Origin: Neorhizobium huautlense
GTDB lineage: Bacteria; Pseudomonadota; Alphaproteobacteria; Rhizobiales; Rhizobiaceae
DNA: 64,000 nt
Assembly (NCBI RefSeq): GCF_002968575.1
Contig: NZ_PVBM01000018.1
Coordinates: 53,029 to 117,028, forward strand
Direction of reading: 5' to 3'
A program made the position numbers and the translations under genes. Below, in pieces: positions 53,140 through 61,446 of the stretch (its first letter is position 1; each line of letters opens with the position of its first letter). The notes beneath the pieces are model-generated. The model searched no databases. It was given only the letters and a program-made list of their open reading frames with translations, and had not been told where the DNA came from.

Positions 53140-54392
53140 CGGATTTTGCCTTTGAGCGACGGGTGCGGGTAGCAGGTGGGTGCAAGGCCGTTCTTCACCT
53201 GCCAGTCGCCGAGCGAACGACGGGTCTTGTAACCGGGCAGGCCGTCCACATTGCCGACGTCATAGCCTTTGGCGACCAGCGCCTTCTGCATGGCGAGCAC
53301 GTCCGAACGCAACATCTTGCCTATGTCGTCCCATTGTGCCGCGAAGGGGCCGGCCCCCGAGGCGATCCGGTCGGCAAGATTGCCGATGAATAGCGCATAG
53401 AGATCGGAGTTGTTGTACTCCTTCAGCACGTAGAAATTCGGGGTCACGAGGAATTCCGGTCCGTGCCGACCGGCCGGTACGAGCATCATGCCGGAGGCTT
53501 TCAGATCAGCGGCGGGGAAGTCTTTCCCCGAAATGCGGGTAATTCCCGTTGCGGCCCATTGCGAAATGGGCTTGGCGAGATCCGGGCCTTCCTGGGCGCA
53601 CGAGACCCGTTCGGGGATGGTCACCTCGAAACCCCAGTCACGGGCTCGGCTCCATCCTTCCTTCTGGAGATAGTGGGCGATCGAGGCGAGGGAATCCGGC
53701 ACGGAATTCCAGATGTCCGGATCGCCGTCCCTGTCGAAATCGACGGCGTATTTCAGATAGCTGGAAGGCATGAACTGCGGCTGACCGAGTGCGCCGGCCC
53801 ACGAGCCCTTCATGGTCGCGGCATCGACATCGCCCCGTTCGATCATCTTCAGCGCGGCGATCAGTTCGTCGCGGAACATCTCCTTGCGGGTGGACATGAA
53901 GGCTTTGGTTGCAAGAACCTGAACGGCGGAATAGGGCAGTTTCGCCCTTCCGAAGCCGGATTCGCGGCCCCAGATGGCGACGACGATCTCTCCGGGAACG
54001 CCATAGGTCGCTTCGATCTTCTTCAGCACCGCCGCATGAGTGGAGGCGAGGCCTCGGCCTGTGGCGGCCAGTCCCTGCAATCGTTTCTCCGAGAAATAGG
54101 CGCCAGGCGAGGAAAACTCCGCCTGAGTTTGGTCCTGGTGCTTCGGCGGAGTTGTACCGGGAGGCACGAGGTCAGGCAGATCCCAGTTGAGCGTGACGCC
54201 CTGAAACGCTGCCCTCAGCGTCTTTTCGGAGATACCGGCTTTTTTGGCTGCCGGTCCCAGATCGCTGACAATCCATCCCTGGAACTGTTTTTCAACATCG
54301 GGGCGGTTCTGGGCGAGTGCGGGGACGGAGAGGAGGGCCACGATCATGGCGAAAACCAATGCGATCGCTCGCTCGACGGTACGCTTGCTCAT
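53136..54392 (-). CDS. Lytic murein transglycosylase (MltB-like) with peptidoglycan-binding domain
   Basis: 418 residues from the third of three consecutive ATG codons, placed 6 nt after AAGAGG. Signal peptide ends near ALAQNRP. The SLT/MltB catalytic domain has GVPGEIVVAIWGRESGFG with the catalytic Glu, and GSWAGALGQPQFMPSSYLKY. A C-terminal peptidoglycan-binding domain (about 350-410) contains VQKALVAKGYD-like MQKALVAKGYDVGNVDGL. Cleaves MurNAc-GlcNAc bonds to 1,6-anhydro-muropeptides in the periplasm. Its products are the class of sugars that MurQ/NagA recycle, though the loci are 40 kb apart. Confidence 0.9.
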   Translation of the reverse strand: MSKRTVERAIALVFAMIVALLSVPALAQNRPDVEKQFQGWIVSDLGPAAKKAGISEKTLRAAFQGVTLNWDLPDLVPPGTTPPKHQDQTQAEFSSPGAYFSEKRLQGLAATGRGLASTHAAVLKKIEATYGVPGEIVVAIWGRESGFGRAKLPYSAVQVLATKAFMSTRKEMFRDELIAALKMIERGDVDAATMKGSWAGALGQPQFMPSSYLKYAVDFDRDGDPDIWNSVPDSLASIAHYLQKEGWSRARDWGFEVTIPERVSCAQEGPDLAKPISQWAATGITRISGKDFPAADLKASGMMLVPAGRHGPEFLVTPNFYVLKEYNNSDLYALFIGNLADRIASGAGPFAAQWDDIGKMLRSDVLAMQKALVAKGYDVGNVDGLPGYKTRRSLGDWQVKNGLAPTCYPHPSLKGKIR

Positions 54393-54409
54393 CATCATCC
54401 TCTTCAACG

Positions 54410-55015
54410 CTATATCACGGTCCTCGCCCTCAAGGCCGCCGTCAGCGTTCCCTCGTCGAGATAGTCGAGTTCGCCACCGACCGGCACGCCATGCGCTAGC
54501 CGGGTGATCTTCACCTCGATGCCGGAAAGCTGGTCGGTGATATAATGTGCCGTCGTCTGGCCTTCGACGGTCGCGTTAACCGCGATGATGATTTCGCGAA
54601 TCGTACCCTCGTTCACCCGGTCGATCAGCCCGCGGATATTGAGGTCGTCAGGCCCGATGCCGTCGAGCGGCGAGAGCGTGCCGCCGAGCACGTGATAGGC
54701 GGCATTCATTGCGCCCGCCCGCTCCAGCGCCCAGAGGTCGGAAACATCCTCCACGACGATCAGCAGGGATTGGTCGCGGCTGACATCGGTGCAGACGGTG
54801 CAGGGGTCGACCGTGTCCACATTGCCGCAGCGCGAGCAGATCTTCACCTTGTCATATGCTTCACCCATGGCGTGGGAAAGCGGCCCGAGGATTTGCTCTT
54901 TCTTCTTGATGAGGTGCAGCGCCGCCCGTCGCGCCGAGCGCGGCCCCAGCCCCGGAACCTTTGCCAGAAGCTGGATGAGTTTTTCGATTTCGGGACCAGT
55001 GACTCGCTTTGCCAT
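54410..55015 (-). CDS. recR: Recombination protein RecR
   Basis: 201 residues. HhH region [20 protein letters not shown] (about 12-31), zinc finger [16 protein letters not shown] at about 57-72, and Toprim domain with [15 protein letters not shown]. Works with RecFO to load RecA at gaps. In many bacteria recR follows dnaX-ybaB; here MOSC and LysE genes separate them. Confidence 0.95.
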   Translation of the reverse strand: MAKRVTGPEIEKLIQLLAKVPGLGPRSARRAALHLIKKKEQILGPLSHAMGEAYDKVKICSRCGNVDTVDPCTVCTDVSRDQSLLIVVEDVSDLWALERAGAMNAAYHVLGGTLSPLDGIGPDDLNIRGLIDRVNEGTIREIIIAVNATVEGQTTAHYITDQLSGIEVKITRLAHGVPVGGELDYLDEGTLTAALRARTVI

Positions 55016-55069
55016 ATTTTCCCTTTAGCCCATATGCTTCCGAAACGGAATCGCGGAAGGAATGGCTCC

Positions 55070-55681
55070 ATGAAACTTCTCGCCATCTGTCTCGGCCACC
55101 CCGAGAAGCTGCCGGGTAAGAGCTTTAAGACCGGCATCTACAAGGCCGCCGTCAACTCTGCCGTCATGATCGACAGGCTCGGCCTGGTCGGCGACGCTGT
55201 CTGCAACACCAAACATCACGGCGGCGAGGATCAGGCGGTGTTGCTTGAAGGTTCGTTGACCCGGGATTGGTGGGCTCAAGAGCTCGGCCGCGATCTTCTG
55301 CCGGGCACGTTTGGCGAGAACCTGATCATCGACGGCCTCGATAACCGGGACGTTGCCGCCGGCGACCGCTTTCATGTGGGCGAGGTCGTGCTTGAGGCAA
55401 GTTGCGCCCGCTCGCCCTGTAACACGCTTGCGGTGAAGATGGGCGACCCGACATTCGTGAAGGCCTATACCAGAGCCGGTCGCCCAGGCATCTATTGCCG
55501 TGTGATCGTGCCCGGCATGGTTTCGCGGGGAGATCCCGTCCGCCACGAACGTTATGCCGGCGAGCGCGTCACCATCCCGGAAATGCTGGCGGCCGTCGGC
55601 AGAAGCCTCTCGGACGCGGAACGAGCTCGTTTCCTCTCAGCTCCCATAGGCCACCGATGGAGGCCGGCATTCGAGGCTTAG
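55070..55681 (+). CDS. MOSC domain-containing protein
   Basis: 203 residues from ATG 55070 (GGAAGGA upstream); an open frame further upstream is antisense to recR. MOSC features: GLVGDAVCNTKHHGGEDQAV, GTFGENLIIDGL, and the conserved Cys segment EASCARSPCNTLA expected to bind the molybdenum cofactor or its sulfur. YiiM-like length; YiiM proteins reduce N-hydroxylated compounds. Convergent with the LysE gene, overlapping 4 nt. Confidence 0.88.
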   Translation: MKLLAICLGHPEKLPGKSFKTGIYKAAVNSAVMIDRLGLVGDAVCNTKHHGGEDQAVLLEGSLTRDWWAQELGRDLLPGTFGENLIIDGLDNRDVAAGDRFHVGEVVLEASCARSPCNTLAVKMGDPTFVKAYTRAGRPGIYCRVIVPGMVSRGDPVRHERYAGERVTIPEMLAAVGRSLSDAERARFLSAPIGHRWRPAFEA

Positions 55682-56289
55682 CGCGTGGCGATTGCTGCGG
55701 CCGCACCCGCCATCGTCCCGGCCGAAATGCGGTTGGCGATCTTCACGGCGCGCGGGCTTTTCAGGAATTGCCGGGCCTTGGCGGCAAGCAGAACCCATGC
55801 AAGATCGACAACGACCAGCACGACAAACATCGCGGCAATCAGCTCCAGCCAGCCGGCAAGCGTCACGCCTCCAAGGTCTATGATCGAGGGCAGCAGCGCC
55901 ACATAGAACATCATGATCTTCGGATTGCCGAGCGTGAGCGTCAGTCCGGTCAGAAACATCTTCAGCGCCGATCGGCTTTCCGGCAGTTCCTTGTCGGAAC
56001 CGGCAGGCTCTGCGACCCACATCTTCCAGGCGAGATAGAGCAGGTAGATGACCCCGAGCCACTTGATCGCGACGAAGACGAGGTGAAAACTCTCGGCAAT
56101 GGCGGCGAGGCCTGCGACTGCAAAGGAAAGCCATACCGCTTCACCGATCCACATGGCGGTCAGGAAAGGCAGCACGTCGCGGTAGCCTTTGGAAAGGACG
56201 CGGGCGACAAGCGCAGCGATGCTCGGCCCGGGCGAACCGGCGGCAACGAAAAGCGCTGCTGCAAAAACCAGAAGCGATGTAAGCGTCAT
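55678..56289 (-). CDS. LysE family amino-acid exporter
   Basis: 203 residues with six membrane helices. The N-terminal signature GSPGPSIAALVARVLSKGYR matches the LysE/RhtB pattern, and LTLTLGNPKIMMFYVALLP is the second conserved motif. Exports amino acids or derivatives such as homoserine lactone; the substrate cannot be told. Between ybaB and MOSC. Confidence 0.9.
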   Translation of the reverse strand: MTLTSLLVFAAALFVAAGSPGPSIAALVARVLSKGYRDVLPFLTAMWIGEAVWLSFAVAGLAAIAESFHLVFVAIKWLGVIYLLYLAWKMWVAEPAGSDKELPESRSALKMFLTGLTLTLGNPKIMMFYVALLPSIIDLGGVTLAGWLELIAAMFVVLVVVDLAWVLLAAKARQFLKSPRAVKIANRISAGTMAGAAAAIATR

Positions 56290-56318
56290 CGGAACCTACC
56301 AATTCCTTTATAGACGGA

Positions 56319-56642
56319 TCAGAACGGCATCTTGAAGCCGGGCGGGATCGGCAGGCCGGCAGTCAGTTCCTTCGTTTTTTCGGCAGCGATCGCCTCGGCG
56401 CGCTCCTTTGCGGTCTTGTGGGCCGCGACGATCAGGTCTTCCAGGATTTCGACCTCTTCTTCCTTGAAGAGCGATGGATCGATCTTCAAGCCGAGCATTT
56501 CGCCCTTGCCGTTCAGCCGGACGGTCACCAGGCCGCCGCCGGATGTGCCTTCGACGTCCAGAGCGGCGATATCCGCCTGCATCTGTTCCATCTTGGCCTG
56601 CATTTCCTTGACTTTGCCCATCATGCCCATGATGTCGCGCAT
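56319..56642 (-). CDS. YbaB/EbfC family nucleoid-associated protein
   Basis: 107 residues, normal for YbaB/EbfC. Met-rich N-terminal helix ([18 protein letters not shown]), the core [20 protein letters not shown] and [19 protein letters not shown]. Binds DNA as a dimer. Nineteen nt after dnaX in the widely conserved dnaX-ybaB(-recR) order. Confidence 0.94.
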   Translation of the reverse strand: MRDIMGMMGKVKEMQAKMEQMQADIAALDVEGTSGGGLVTVRLNGKGEMLGLKIDPSLFKEEEVEILEDLIVAAHKTAKERAEAIAAEKTKELTAGLPIPPGFKMPF

Positions 56643-56660
56643 GTCGAAAATCCTCTTCTT

Positions 56661-58532
56661 TTACAATTCGATGTCGTCGCCGGGCAGTATGTCGCCCTCT
56701 TCGGATTCCGCTGCTGCCGGTGCAGCAATTTCTGCCGCCTCGTCTTCTTCTTCCTCCGCCCGGATACGGACGTCGATGATCCTGGCTCCCGGGAATTGCG
56801 CAAGAATGGCCGCCACGTCCGGATCGGCTCGGGCATCGGTCTTGCGCTGCTCCTTGGCCTGCTCTTCCGCCTGAGCCAGCGTCGGGGCGCCGCGCTCATT
56901 GGAGAGTGTCACCCACCAGGTGATCCCGGTCCATTCCCGAAGCTTCGACGTAAGGTCGTTGACGATGGATTTGGGCGCATCGGGTTCAAGATTGATTTCG
57001 AGTCGCCCCGGCTCGAGCTTGACCAGATGCACGGACTGCCGGATGCGGGCGCGCAACACGGGTTCGCGATTTTTGGCGCAGAGGTCGCCGATGTCTTCCA
57101 GCGACCGCACGTGAACCTTGGGCTCCGGCTGGGGTTCGGCCGCCGCTTGGAGTGCGGGGCGCTCCAGTGGTTCCTGTGCGGTTTCCGGTGAAGGAACGGC
57201 ACGCAGCATTGCTGTCGGTCCTCCAGCAGGGACGCGGGGCGTCGACATCTCGGTGCCGCGTGCATTGACCGGAGGCTGGGACGGCGAGGCCGCCCGTCCC
57301 CCGCCGTTCGGTGAGGGTGCGGAGCGCTGGCCGTCGCCGCCGGACAGATCTGAGAGCCTTCGCGCGGCATCTTCCGGTGAGGGCAGATGAGCCGCATGGG
57401 TCAGACGGATCAGGACCATTTCGGCGGCACCTGATGGCCGCGAAGAATTCTCTGCCTCCGGAATGCCTTTGAGCAGCATCTGCCAGATGCGCGACAGCGT
57501 GCTTACGGCAACGCTCTCGGCGAATTCCCGGCCGCGCAGGCGTTCCACTTCGCTCAGCGACGGATCGTCGGCCGCATCGGGAATGTATTTGAAACGGGTG
57601 ACGAGATGTGTGAAGTCGGCAAGATCGGTCAGCACCACCACCGGATTGGCGCCGGCCTCGTACTGCGCACCGAATTCTGAAAGCGCAGCCGTGACATCGC
57701 CCCGCACGATATGTTCGAACAGATCGACGATGCGGGCCCGGTCGGCGAGCCCGAGCATGCCCCGCACGGTGTCGGCGAGGACACTGCCGCCGCCATGGGC
57801 GATTGCCTGGTCCAGCAGCGACAGGCCGTCGCGGGCCGAACCTTCGGCGGCTCGCGCGATCATCGACAAGGCTTCCTGCTCCGCCGGAATGCCTTCCTTT
57901 TCCAGGATTGTGGTGAACAGCCCGACGAGATCGGCCGCGCTGATGCGGCGCAGGTCGAACCGCTGGCAGCGGGAAAGGACGGTGATCGGGACTTTTCTGA
58001 TTTCCGTCGTTGCGAAGATGAATTTCACATGCTCCGGCGGCTCTTCGAGCGTCTTCAGGAGGCCGTTGAAGGCCTGCGTCGAAAGCATGTGCACTTCGTC
58101 GATGATATAGACTTTGTAGCGCGCCGAGACGGGACGGTACCGCACCTGCTCGATGATCTCGCGGATGTCGTCGATGCCGGTATGGGAGGCCGCGTCCATC
58201 TCGATGACGTCGACATGCCGGCCTTCCATGATCGCCTGGCAGTGATCGCCGGGGATGCGGAGGTCGATCGTCGGTTTATCGATCTCGGGCGTCTTGTAGT
58301 TCAGCGCACGGGCAAGGATGCGGGCTGTGGTCGTCTTGCCCACCCCGCGAACGCCGGTCAGCATATAGGCCTGGGCGATGCGGCCGGTCTCGAAGGCATT
58401 GGTGAGGGTTCTCACCATCGGCTCTTGCCCGACCATCAGGTCGGAGAAATCCTTCGGACGGTATTTGCGGGCGAGCACCCGGTAGCCGCTACCAGTTGTA
58501 GTGCTGTTCGATGTCGGCCCGGTATCGCTCAA
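56661..58532 (-). CDS. dnaX: DNA polymerase III subunit gamma/tau
   Basis: 623 residues from a TTG at 58532, with GAGGACT directly upstream; the open frame upstream runs through the 4.5S RNA gene and is not coding. Walker A GVRGVGKT at 60-67, Walker B/DExx segment KVYIIDEVHML, and sensor 1 IFATTEIRKVPITVLSRC. The zinc module seen in other DnaX proteins is degenerate here: only one Cys remains near residues 90-100. A Pro-rich linker (about 410-500) precedes the tau C-terminal region. Clamp loader ATPase. Confidence 0.93.
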   Translation of the reverse strand: MSDTGPTSNSTTTGSGYRVLARKYRPKDFSDLMVGQEPMVRTLTNAFETGRIAQAYMLTGVRGVGKTTTARILARALNYKTPEIDKPTIDLRIPGDHCQAIMEGRHVDVIEMDAASHTGIDDIREIIEQVRYRPVSARYKVYIIDEVHMLSTQAFNGLLKTLEEPPEHVKFIFATTEIRKVPITVLSRCQRFDLRRISAADLVGLFTTILEKEGIPAEQEALSMIARAAEGSARDGLSLLDQAIAHGGGSVLADTVRGMLGLADRARIVDLFEHIVRGDVTAALSEFGAQYEAGANPVVVLTDLADFTHLVTRFKYIPDAADDPSLSEVERLRGREFAESVAVSTLSRIWQMLLKGIPEAENSSRPSGAAEMVLIRLTHAAHLPSPEDAARRLSDLSGGDGQRSAPSPNGGGRAASPSQPPVNARGTEMSTPRVPAGGPTAMLRAVPSPETAQEPLERPALQAAAEPQPEPKVHVRSLEDIGDLCAKNREPVLRARIRQSVHLVKLEPGRLEINLEPDAPKSIVNDLTSKLREWTGITWWVTLSNERGAPTLAQAEEQAKEQRKTDARADPDVAAILAQFPGARIIDVRIRAEEEEDEAAEIAAPAAAESEEGDILPGDDIEL

Positions 58533-58615
58533 TCGAGTCCTCACAATCCTGGCGGGCCGCGACCGGCCACTTGACCGGACCGGATTTTGACCAAGATGCT
58601 GTTGAAAGCAAGGGT

Positions 58616-58711
58616 GGGAGGCTGGCACGGCGACCCGTGCCGGGCTCGTTAGGGCTGCTTCCTTCCGGACCTGACCCGGTTGGCGAGTGGCTCGTCCACC
58701 ACCAACCTCCC
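58616..58711 (-). ncRNA. ffs: Signal recognition particle 4.5S RNA
   Basis: 96-nt hairpin RNA. The universal domain IV core GGTCAGGTCCGGAAGGAAGC is present on the minus strand, and the ends pair as GGGAGGTTGG with CCAGCCTCCC. Binds Ffh to target membrane proteins. A well-matched promoter places the start exactly at 58711. No clear T-run terminator follows before dnaX. Confidence 0.96.
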
Positions 58712-58718
58712 GCCGCAC

Positions 58719-58747
58719 ATATCGTCAATAACGCTTCCAAATGCAAG
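58719..58747 (-). promoter_or_regulatory. Promoter of the 4.5S RNA gene
   Basis: Minus strand CTTGCA (58742-58747), 17-nt spacer, CGATAT (58719-58724), then 7 nt to the predicted start at 58711. Fits the rhizobial sigma-70 pattern. Confidence 0.75.
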
Positions 58748-58798
58748 CCAGACCTGTAAAAAACTGCTATCGAACAGAAAACACGACGGGAGGAAAGC

Positions 58799-59206
58799 TT
58801 GAGCGCATTCGAACTGGACGGACGAATCGACAGGGATTCCGAGCTTGTGAAAACGCTGGACCTCTGCCAGTTGCGTCTCCAGAACGACAGCCGCTGGCCC
58901 TGGCTGGTCATGGTGCCTGAGAGAAACGGAATGAGCGAGATCTTCGACCTCTCCCCCTCCGATCAGGCTCTCCTTTCCGCTGAGATCAATCGCGTGGCGG
59001 CGGCTTTCAAGCAGGCCACAGGGGCAACCAAAATCAATGTCGGCGCCCTCGGCAACATCGTGCGCCAGCTGCATGTCCACGTCATCGCCCGCTTCGAAGG
59101 CGATCCAAATTGGCCAGGCCCCATCTGGGGTTTTGGCCACGCGACGCCCTACGAACAATCGCAGAAGCAGAACCTCATCAAGAAACTGGTTGAAGCCCTT
59201 TCATGA
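58799..59206 (+). CDS. HIT family protein
   Basis: 135 residues from a TTG start with GGGAGGAAAG upstream. HIT domain; the active-site string is QLHVHVIAR, where Gln replaces the first His of the usual H-x-H-x-H pattern. Likely a nucleotide hydrolase or transferase. Overlaps nudC (ATGA), so the two nucleotide-processing enzymes are coupled. Confidence 0.88.
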   Translation: MSAFELDGRIDRDSELVKTLDLCQLRLQNDSRWPWLVMVPERNGMSEIFDLSPSDQALLSAEINRVAAAFKQATGATKINVGALGNIVRQLHVHVIARFEGDPNWPGPIWGFGHATPYEQSQKQNLIKKLVEALS

Positions 59207-60180
59207 CCGCTACCCTTTTCGATACCGATGCACCCCACCCGGAGCCAAGCGAGCTCACGGCTTTTTCCGGCAACAAGCTCGACAGGCAGGCGGAATATCG
59301 TGCGGATGACTGCGTCGAAAAGGCGCTGGCCGTAGAAGGTACGCATATTCTCGCCTTCAGCGGCAGCCGGCTGATCCTCAAGCATGACGGCCAGATCCTC
59401 GATCCGCTGTTTTCGGCCTACGAGCTTGCGGAACTGAAGCCCGATTTCGATGCCGCGGTCCTGCTCGGCTACAAGGAAAACGGGGAGCCCCGGATTGCGG
59501 TGCCGGTCCTCATTCCAGCGGAAGAGCTGGCAAGTCATTACAAACCGACGGAGGCGCGGGCGCTTTTTCGCGATTCCCTTATTCAAGGTGAGCTGCTGGG
59601 GGAAGTAGCCCAGGCGGTCGCGCTTCTCAATTGGAATGCCGCCAATCTTTTCTGCGGCAAATGCGGTTCACCGACGGAGATAAAGCTCGGCGGCTATAAG
59701 CGGGCCTGCACAAAGTGCGATCACATGATGTTTCCGCGGACCGATCCGGTTGTCATCATGCTGACCATCGATGTGGAGCGGGATCGTTGCCTGCTGGGCC
59801 GCAGCCACCATTTTCAGGAAGGCATGTATTCCTGCCTGGCAGGCTTCGTCGAACCTGGTGAGACGATCGAGAATGCCGTGCGCCGCGAGACCTTTGAAGA
59901 GGCGGGAATCGAGATTGGCCGTGTCCGCTACCATGCGTCGCAGCCCTGGCCTATGCCTCATTCGCTGATGATCGGATGTTATGCCGAGGCCAGATCGGTA
60001 GAGATCAAGATCGATACCCAGGAAATGCAGGACGTCCGCTGGTTCGGACGGGCGGAGGCGGCTGTCATGCTGAATGCCGGCCCCGGCAGTCCGTACTTCG
60101 CGCCGGTCGAAGGCGCGATAGCTCATCGGTTGCTGCGTGACTGGATCGAGTGGGGTGACGAGCGGTCAGGCGCAGCCTGA
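59203..60180 (+). CDS. nudC: NADH pyrophosphatase
   Basis: 325 residues. N-terminal domain, then a four-Cys zinc ribbon (FCGKCGSPTE and ACTKCDHMMFPRTDP), and a Nudix box GFVEPGETIENAVRRETFEE. After the box comes SQPWPMPHSLMIG, the SQPWPFPxS motif diagnostic of NudC-type enzymes. Hydrolyses NAD(H) and removes NAD caps from RNA. Follows the HIT gene. Confidence 0.95.
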   Translation: MTATLFDTDAPHPEPSELTAFSGNKLDRQAEYRADDCVEKALAVEGTHILAFSGSRLILKHDGQILDPLFSAYELAELKPDFDAAVLLGYKENGEPRIAVPVLIPAEELASHYKPTEARALFRDSLIQGELLGEVAQAVALLNWNAANLFCGKCGSPTEIKLGGYKRACTKCDHMMFPRTDPVVIMLTIDVERDRCLLGRSHHFQEGMYSCLAGFVEPGETIENAVRRETFEEAGIEIGRVRYHASQPWPMPHSLMIGCYAEARSVEIKIDTQEMQDVRWFGRAEAAVMLNAGPGSPYFAPVEGAIAHRLLRDWIEWGDERSGAA

Positions 60181-60252
60181 GCAATCGATCCGGCGAATCG
60201 ATTGCAGCAGGAACGCCCTGAGCTTAAGCGGGGGCTGGAGGATTCAAATCTC

Positions 60253-60948
60253 ATGACTGTCGCTCGCTCGGAGCGCCTGCTGGCCCTTCTCCAGACGCTC
60301 CGGCGCTACCGGCAACCTGTCAGCGGTGCGAAGCTCGCCGCCGAAACCGGCGTCAGCCTTCGCACCCTTTACCGGGATATCGCCAGCCTCCAGGCACAGG
60401 GTGCCTTCATCGAAGGTGAGGCGGGCGTCGGTTATGTGCTGCGGCCGGGTTTCATGCTGCCGCCGATGATGTTCACCGAGGAGGAAGTTGAGGCCCTGGT
60501 GCTCGGCTCACGCTGGGTCGCCAAGACGGCCGATACACGGCTTGCGGCCGGCGCCGTCGATGCGCTTGCGAAGATCGCTGCGGTCCTGCCGCCGGAGCTG
60601 AAGGAAGAACTCGAAACCTCGCCGCTTCTCGTCGGCGTTCCGCGGCGGCAGGTGGAAAAGGCTGACCTCACTCTCCTCCGCAAGGCGATCCGCGCCGAAC
60701 ATATCCTCGAGCTCGTTTATGAAGACGAAAAAGGTGCAAGGACGCATCGCCAGGTCTGGCCTTTCGCGCTCGGCTTTTTCGATAGCGCTCGGGTTATGAT
60801 GGCATGGTGCGAGCTGAGGCAGGGTTTTCGCCACTTCCGCACCGATCGCATTGCGTCGGCCAGTTCCACGGAAAAGCGTTATCCGCGCCGCAGGCAGGTG
60901 CTGCTGAAGGAGTGGCGTCTGGCGCAGGGAATTCCGAACCCGCATTGA
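60253..60948 (+). CDS. YafY/DeoR-type HTH regulator with WYL domain
   Basis: 231 residues from ATG 60253 (GGAGG about 10 nt upstream); a TTG at 60202 would add 17 residues. HTH_11 winged helix (about 5-60) with SGAKLAAETGVSLRTLYRDI, and a C-terminal WYL domain (about 135-220; RQVWPFALGFFDSARVMMAWCELR). Controls a stress-related or small-molecule response in other species. A symmetrical site and a VOC gene follow directly, its probable target. Confidence 0.88.
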   Translation: MTVARSERLLALLQTLRRYRQPVSGAKLAAETGVSLRTLYRDIASLQAQGAFIEGEAGVGYVLRPGFMLPPMMFTEEEVEALVLGSRWVAKTADTRLAAGAVDALAKIAAVLPPELKEELETSPLLVGVPRRQVEKADLTLLRKAIRAEHILELVYEDEKGARTHRQVWPFALGFFDSARVMMAWCELRQGFRHFRTDRIASASSTEKRYPRRRQVLLKEWRLAQGIPNPH

Positions 60949-60964
60949 TCGCTACTGCCATTAT

Positions 60965-60996
60965 CTGACAGTAGGGTGGGATAGGTGTGCTGTCAG
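60965..60996. promoter_or_regulatory. Inverted repeat, candidate operator for the WYL regulator
   Basis: CTGACAG-N18-CTGTCAG, a perfect 7-bp inverted repeat in the 69-nt gap between the regulator and the VOC gene, ending 21 nt before the VOC ATG. Position and symmetry suggest it is where the regulator acts on the VOC gene. Confidence 0.55.
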
Positions 60997-61017
60997 TCCC
61001 AACCAAGGAGCACTGAC

Positions 61018-61389
61018 ATGACTCATCCCGATTTCATCATTCTCTTCGTAGACAACCCACTGAAAAGCGCGGACTTTTATCAGTCACTGTTCGGCGTCGA
61101 ACCCGTGGAGCGTTCGGCAACCTTTGCGCTCTTTATCGTTCCCACGGGCTTGCGGGTCGGACTCTGGTCCCGCCACACCGCACAGCCGGCCGTGACTTCC
61201 GGCGGCGGCGGTGCAGAACTGTGCTTCAAGCGAGAGGACGAAGCCGATGTCGAACGGATATATGCGGATTGGGCAGGCCGTGGTCTGCGTGTCCTTCAGA
61301 CGCCGGTGCAGATGGACTTCGGCTACACCTTTGTCGTGACGGATCCTGACGGTCACCGCCTGCGCGTCTATTCCATGGCCGGACAGTAA
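61018..61389 (+). CDS. VOC family (glyoxalase/bleomycin-resistance fold) protein
   Basis: 123 residues from ATG 61018 (AAGGAG 8 nt upstream). Two beta-alpha-beta-beta-beta modules: IILFVDNPLKSADFYQSLFG and GYTFVVTDPDGHRLRVYSM, where the latter holds the usual metal-site region. PhnB/glyoxalase-like proteins of this kind often act in detoxification; the substrate is unknown. Paired with the WYL regulator upstream. Confidence 0.87.
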   Translation: MTHPDFIILFVDNPLKSADFYQSLFGVEPVERSATFALFIVPTGLRVGLWSRHTAQPAVTSGGGGAELCFKREDEADVERIYADWAGRGLRVLQTPVQMDFGYTFVVTDPDGHRLRVYSMAGQ

Positions 61390-61405
61390 CGAAACCGGTC
61401 GGGGC

Positions 61406-61434
61406 GGCAGGCAGAATCTGCTGCCCGTCATTTT
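61406..61434 (+). terminator. Terminator-like hairpin of the VOC gene
   Basis: GGCAG-G-CAG-AAT-CTG-CTGCC stem with one bulge, followed by CGTCATTTTA. Lies 16 nt after the VOC stop and before the convergent pheA end. Weak T-run. Confidence 0.45.
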
Positions 61435-61446
61435 ACCCGCCTTGCA

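Noticed and set aside
54545..55069. Long N-terminal extension of the MOSC protein
   Set aside because: Antisense to recR; the MOSC fold begins at ATG 55070 with its own RBS.
58533..58718. N-terminal extension of dnaX to 58718
   Set aside because: It would run through the 4.5S RNA; the TTG at 58532 has an RBS and starts the conserved protein.
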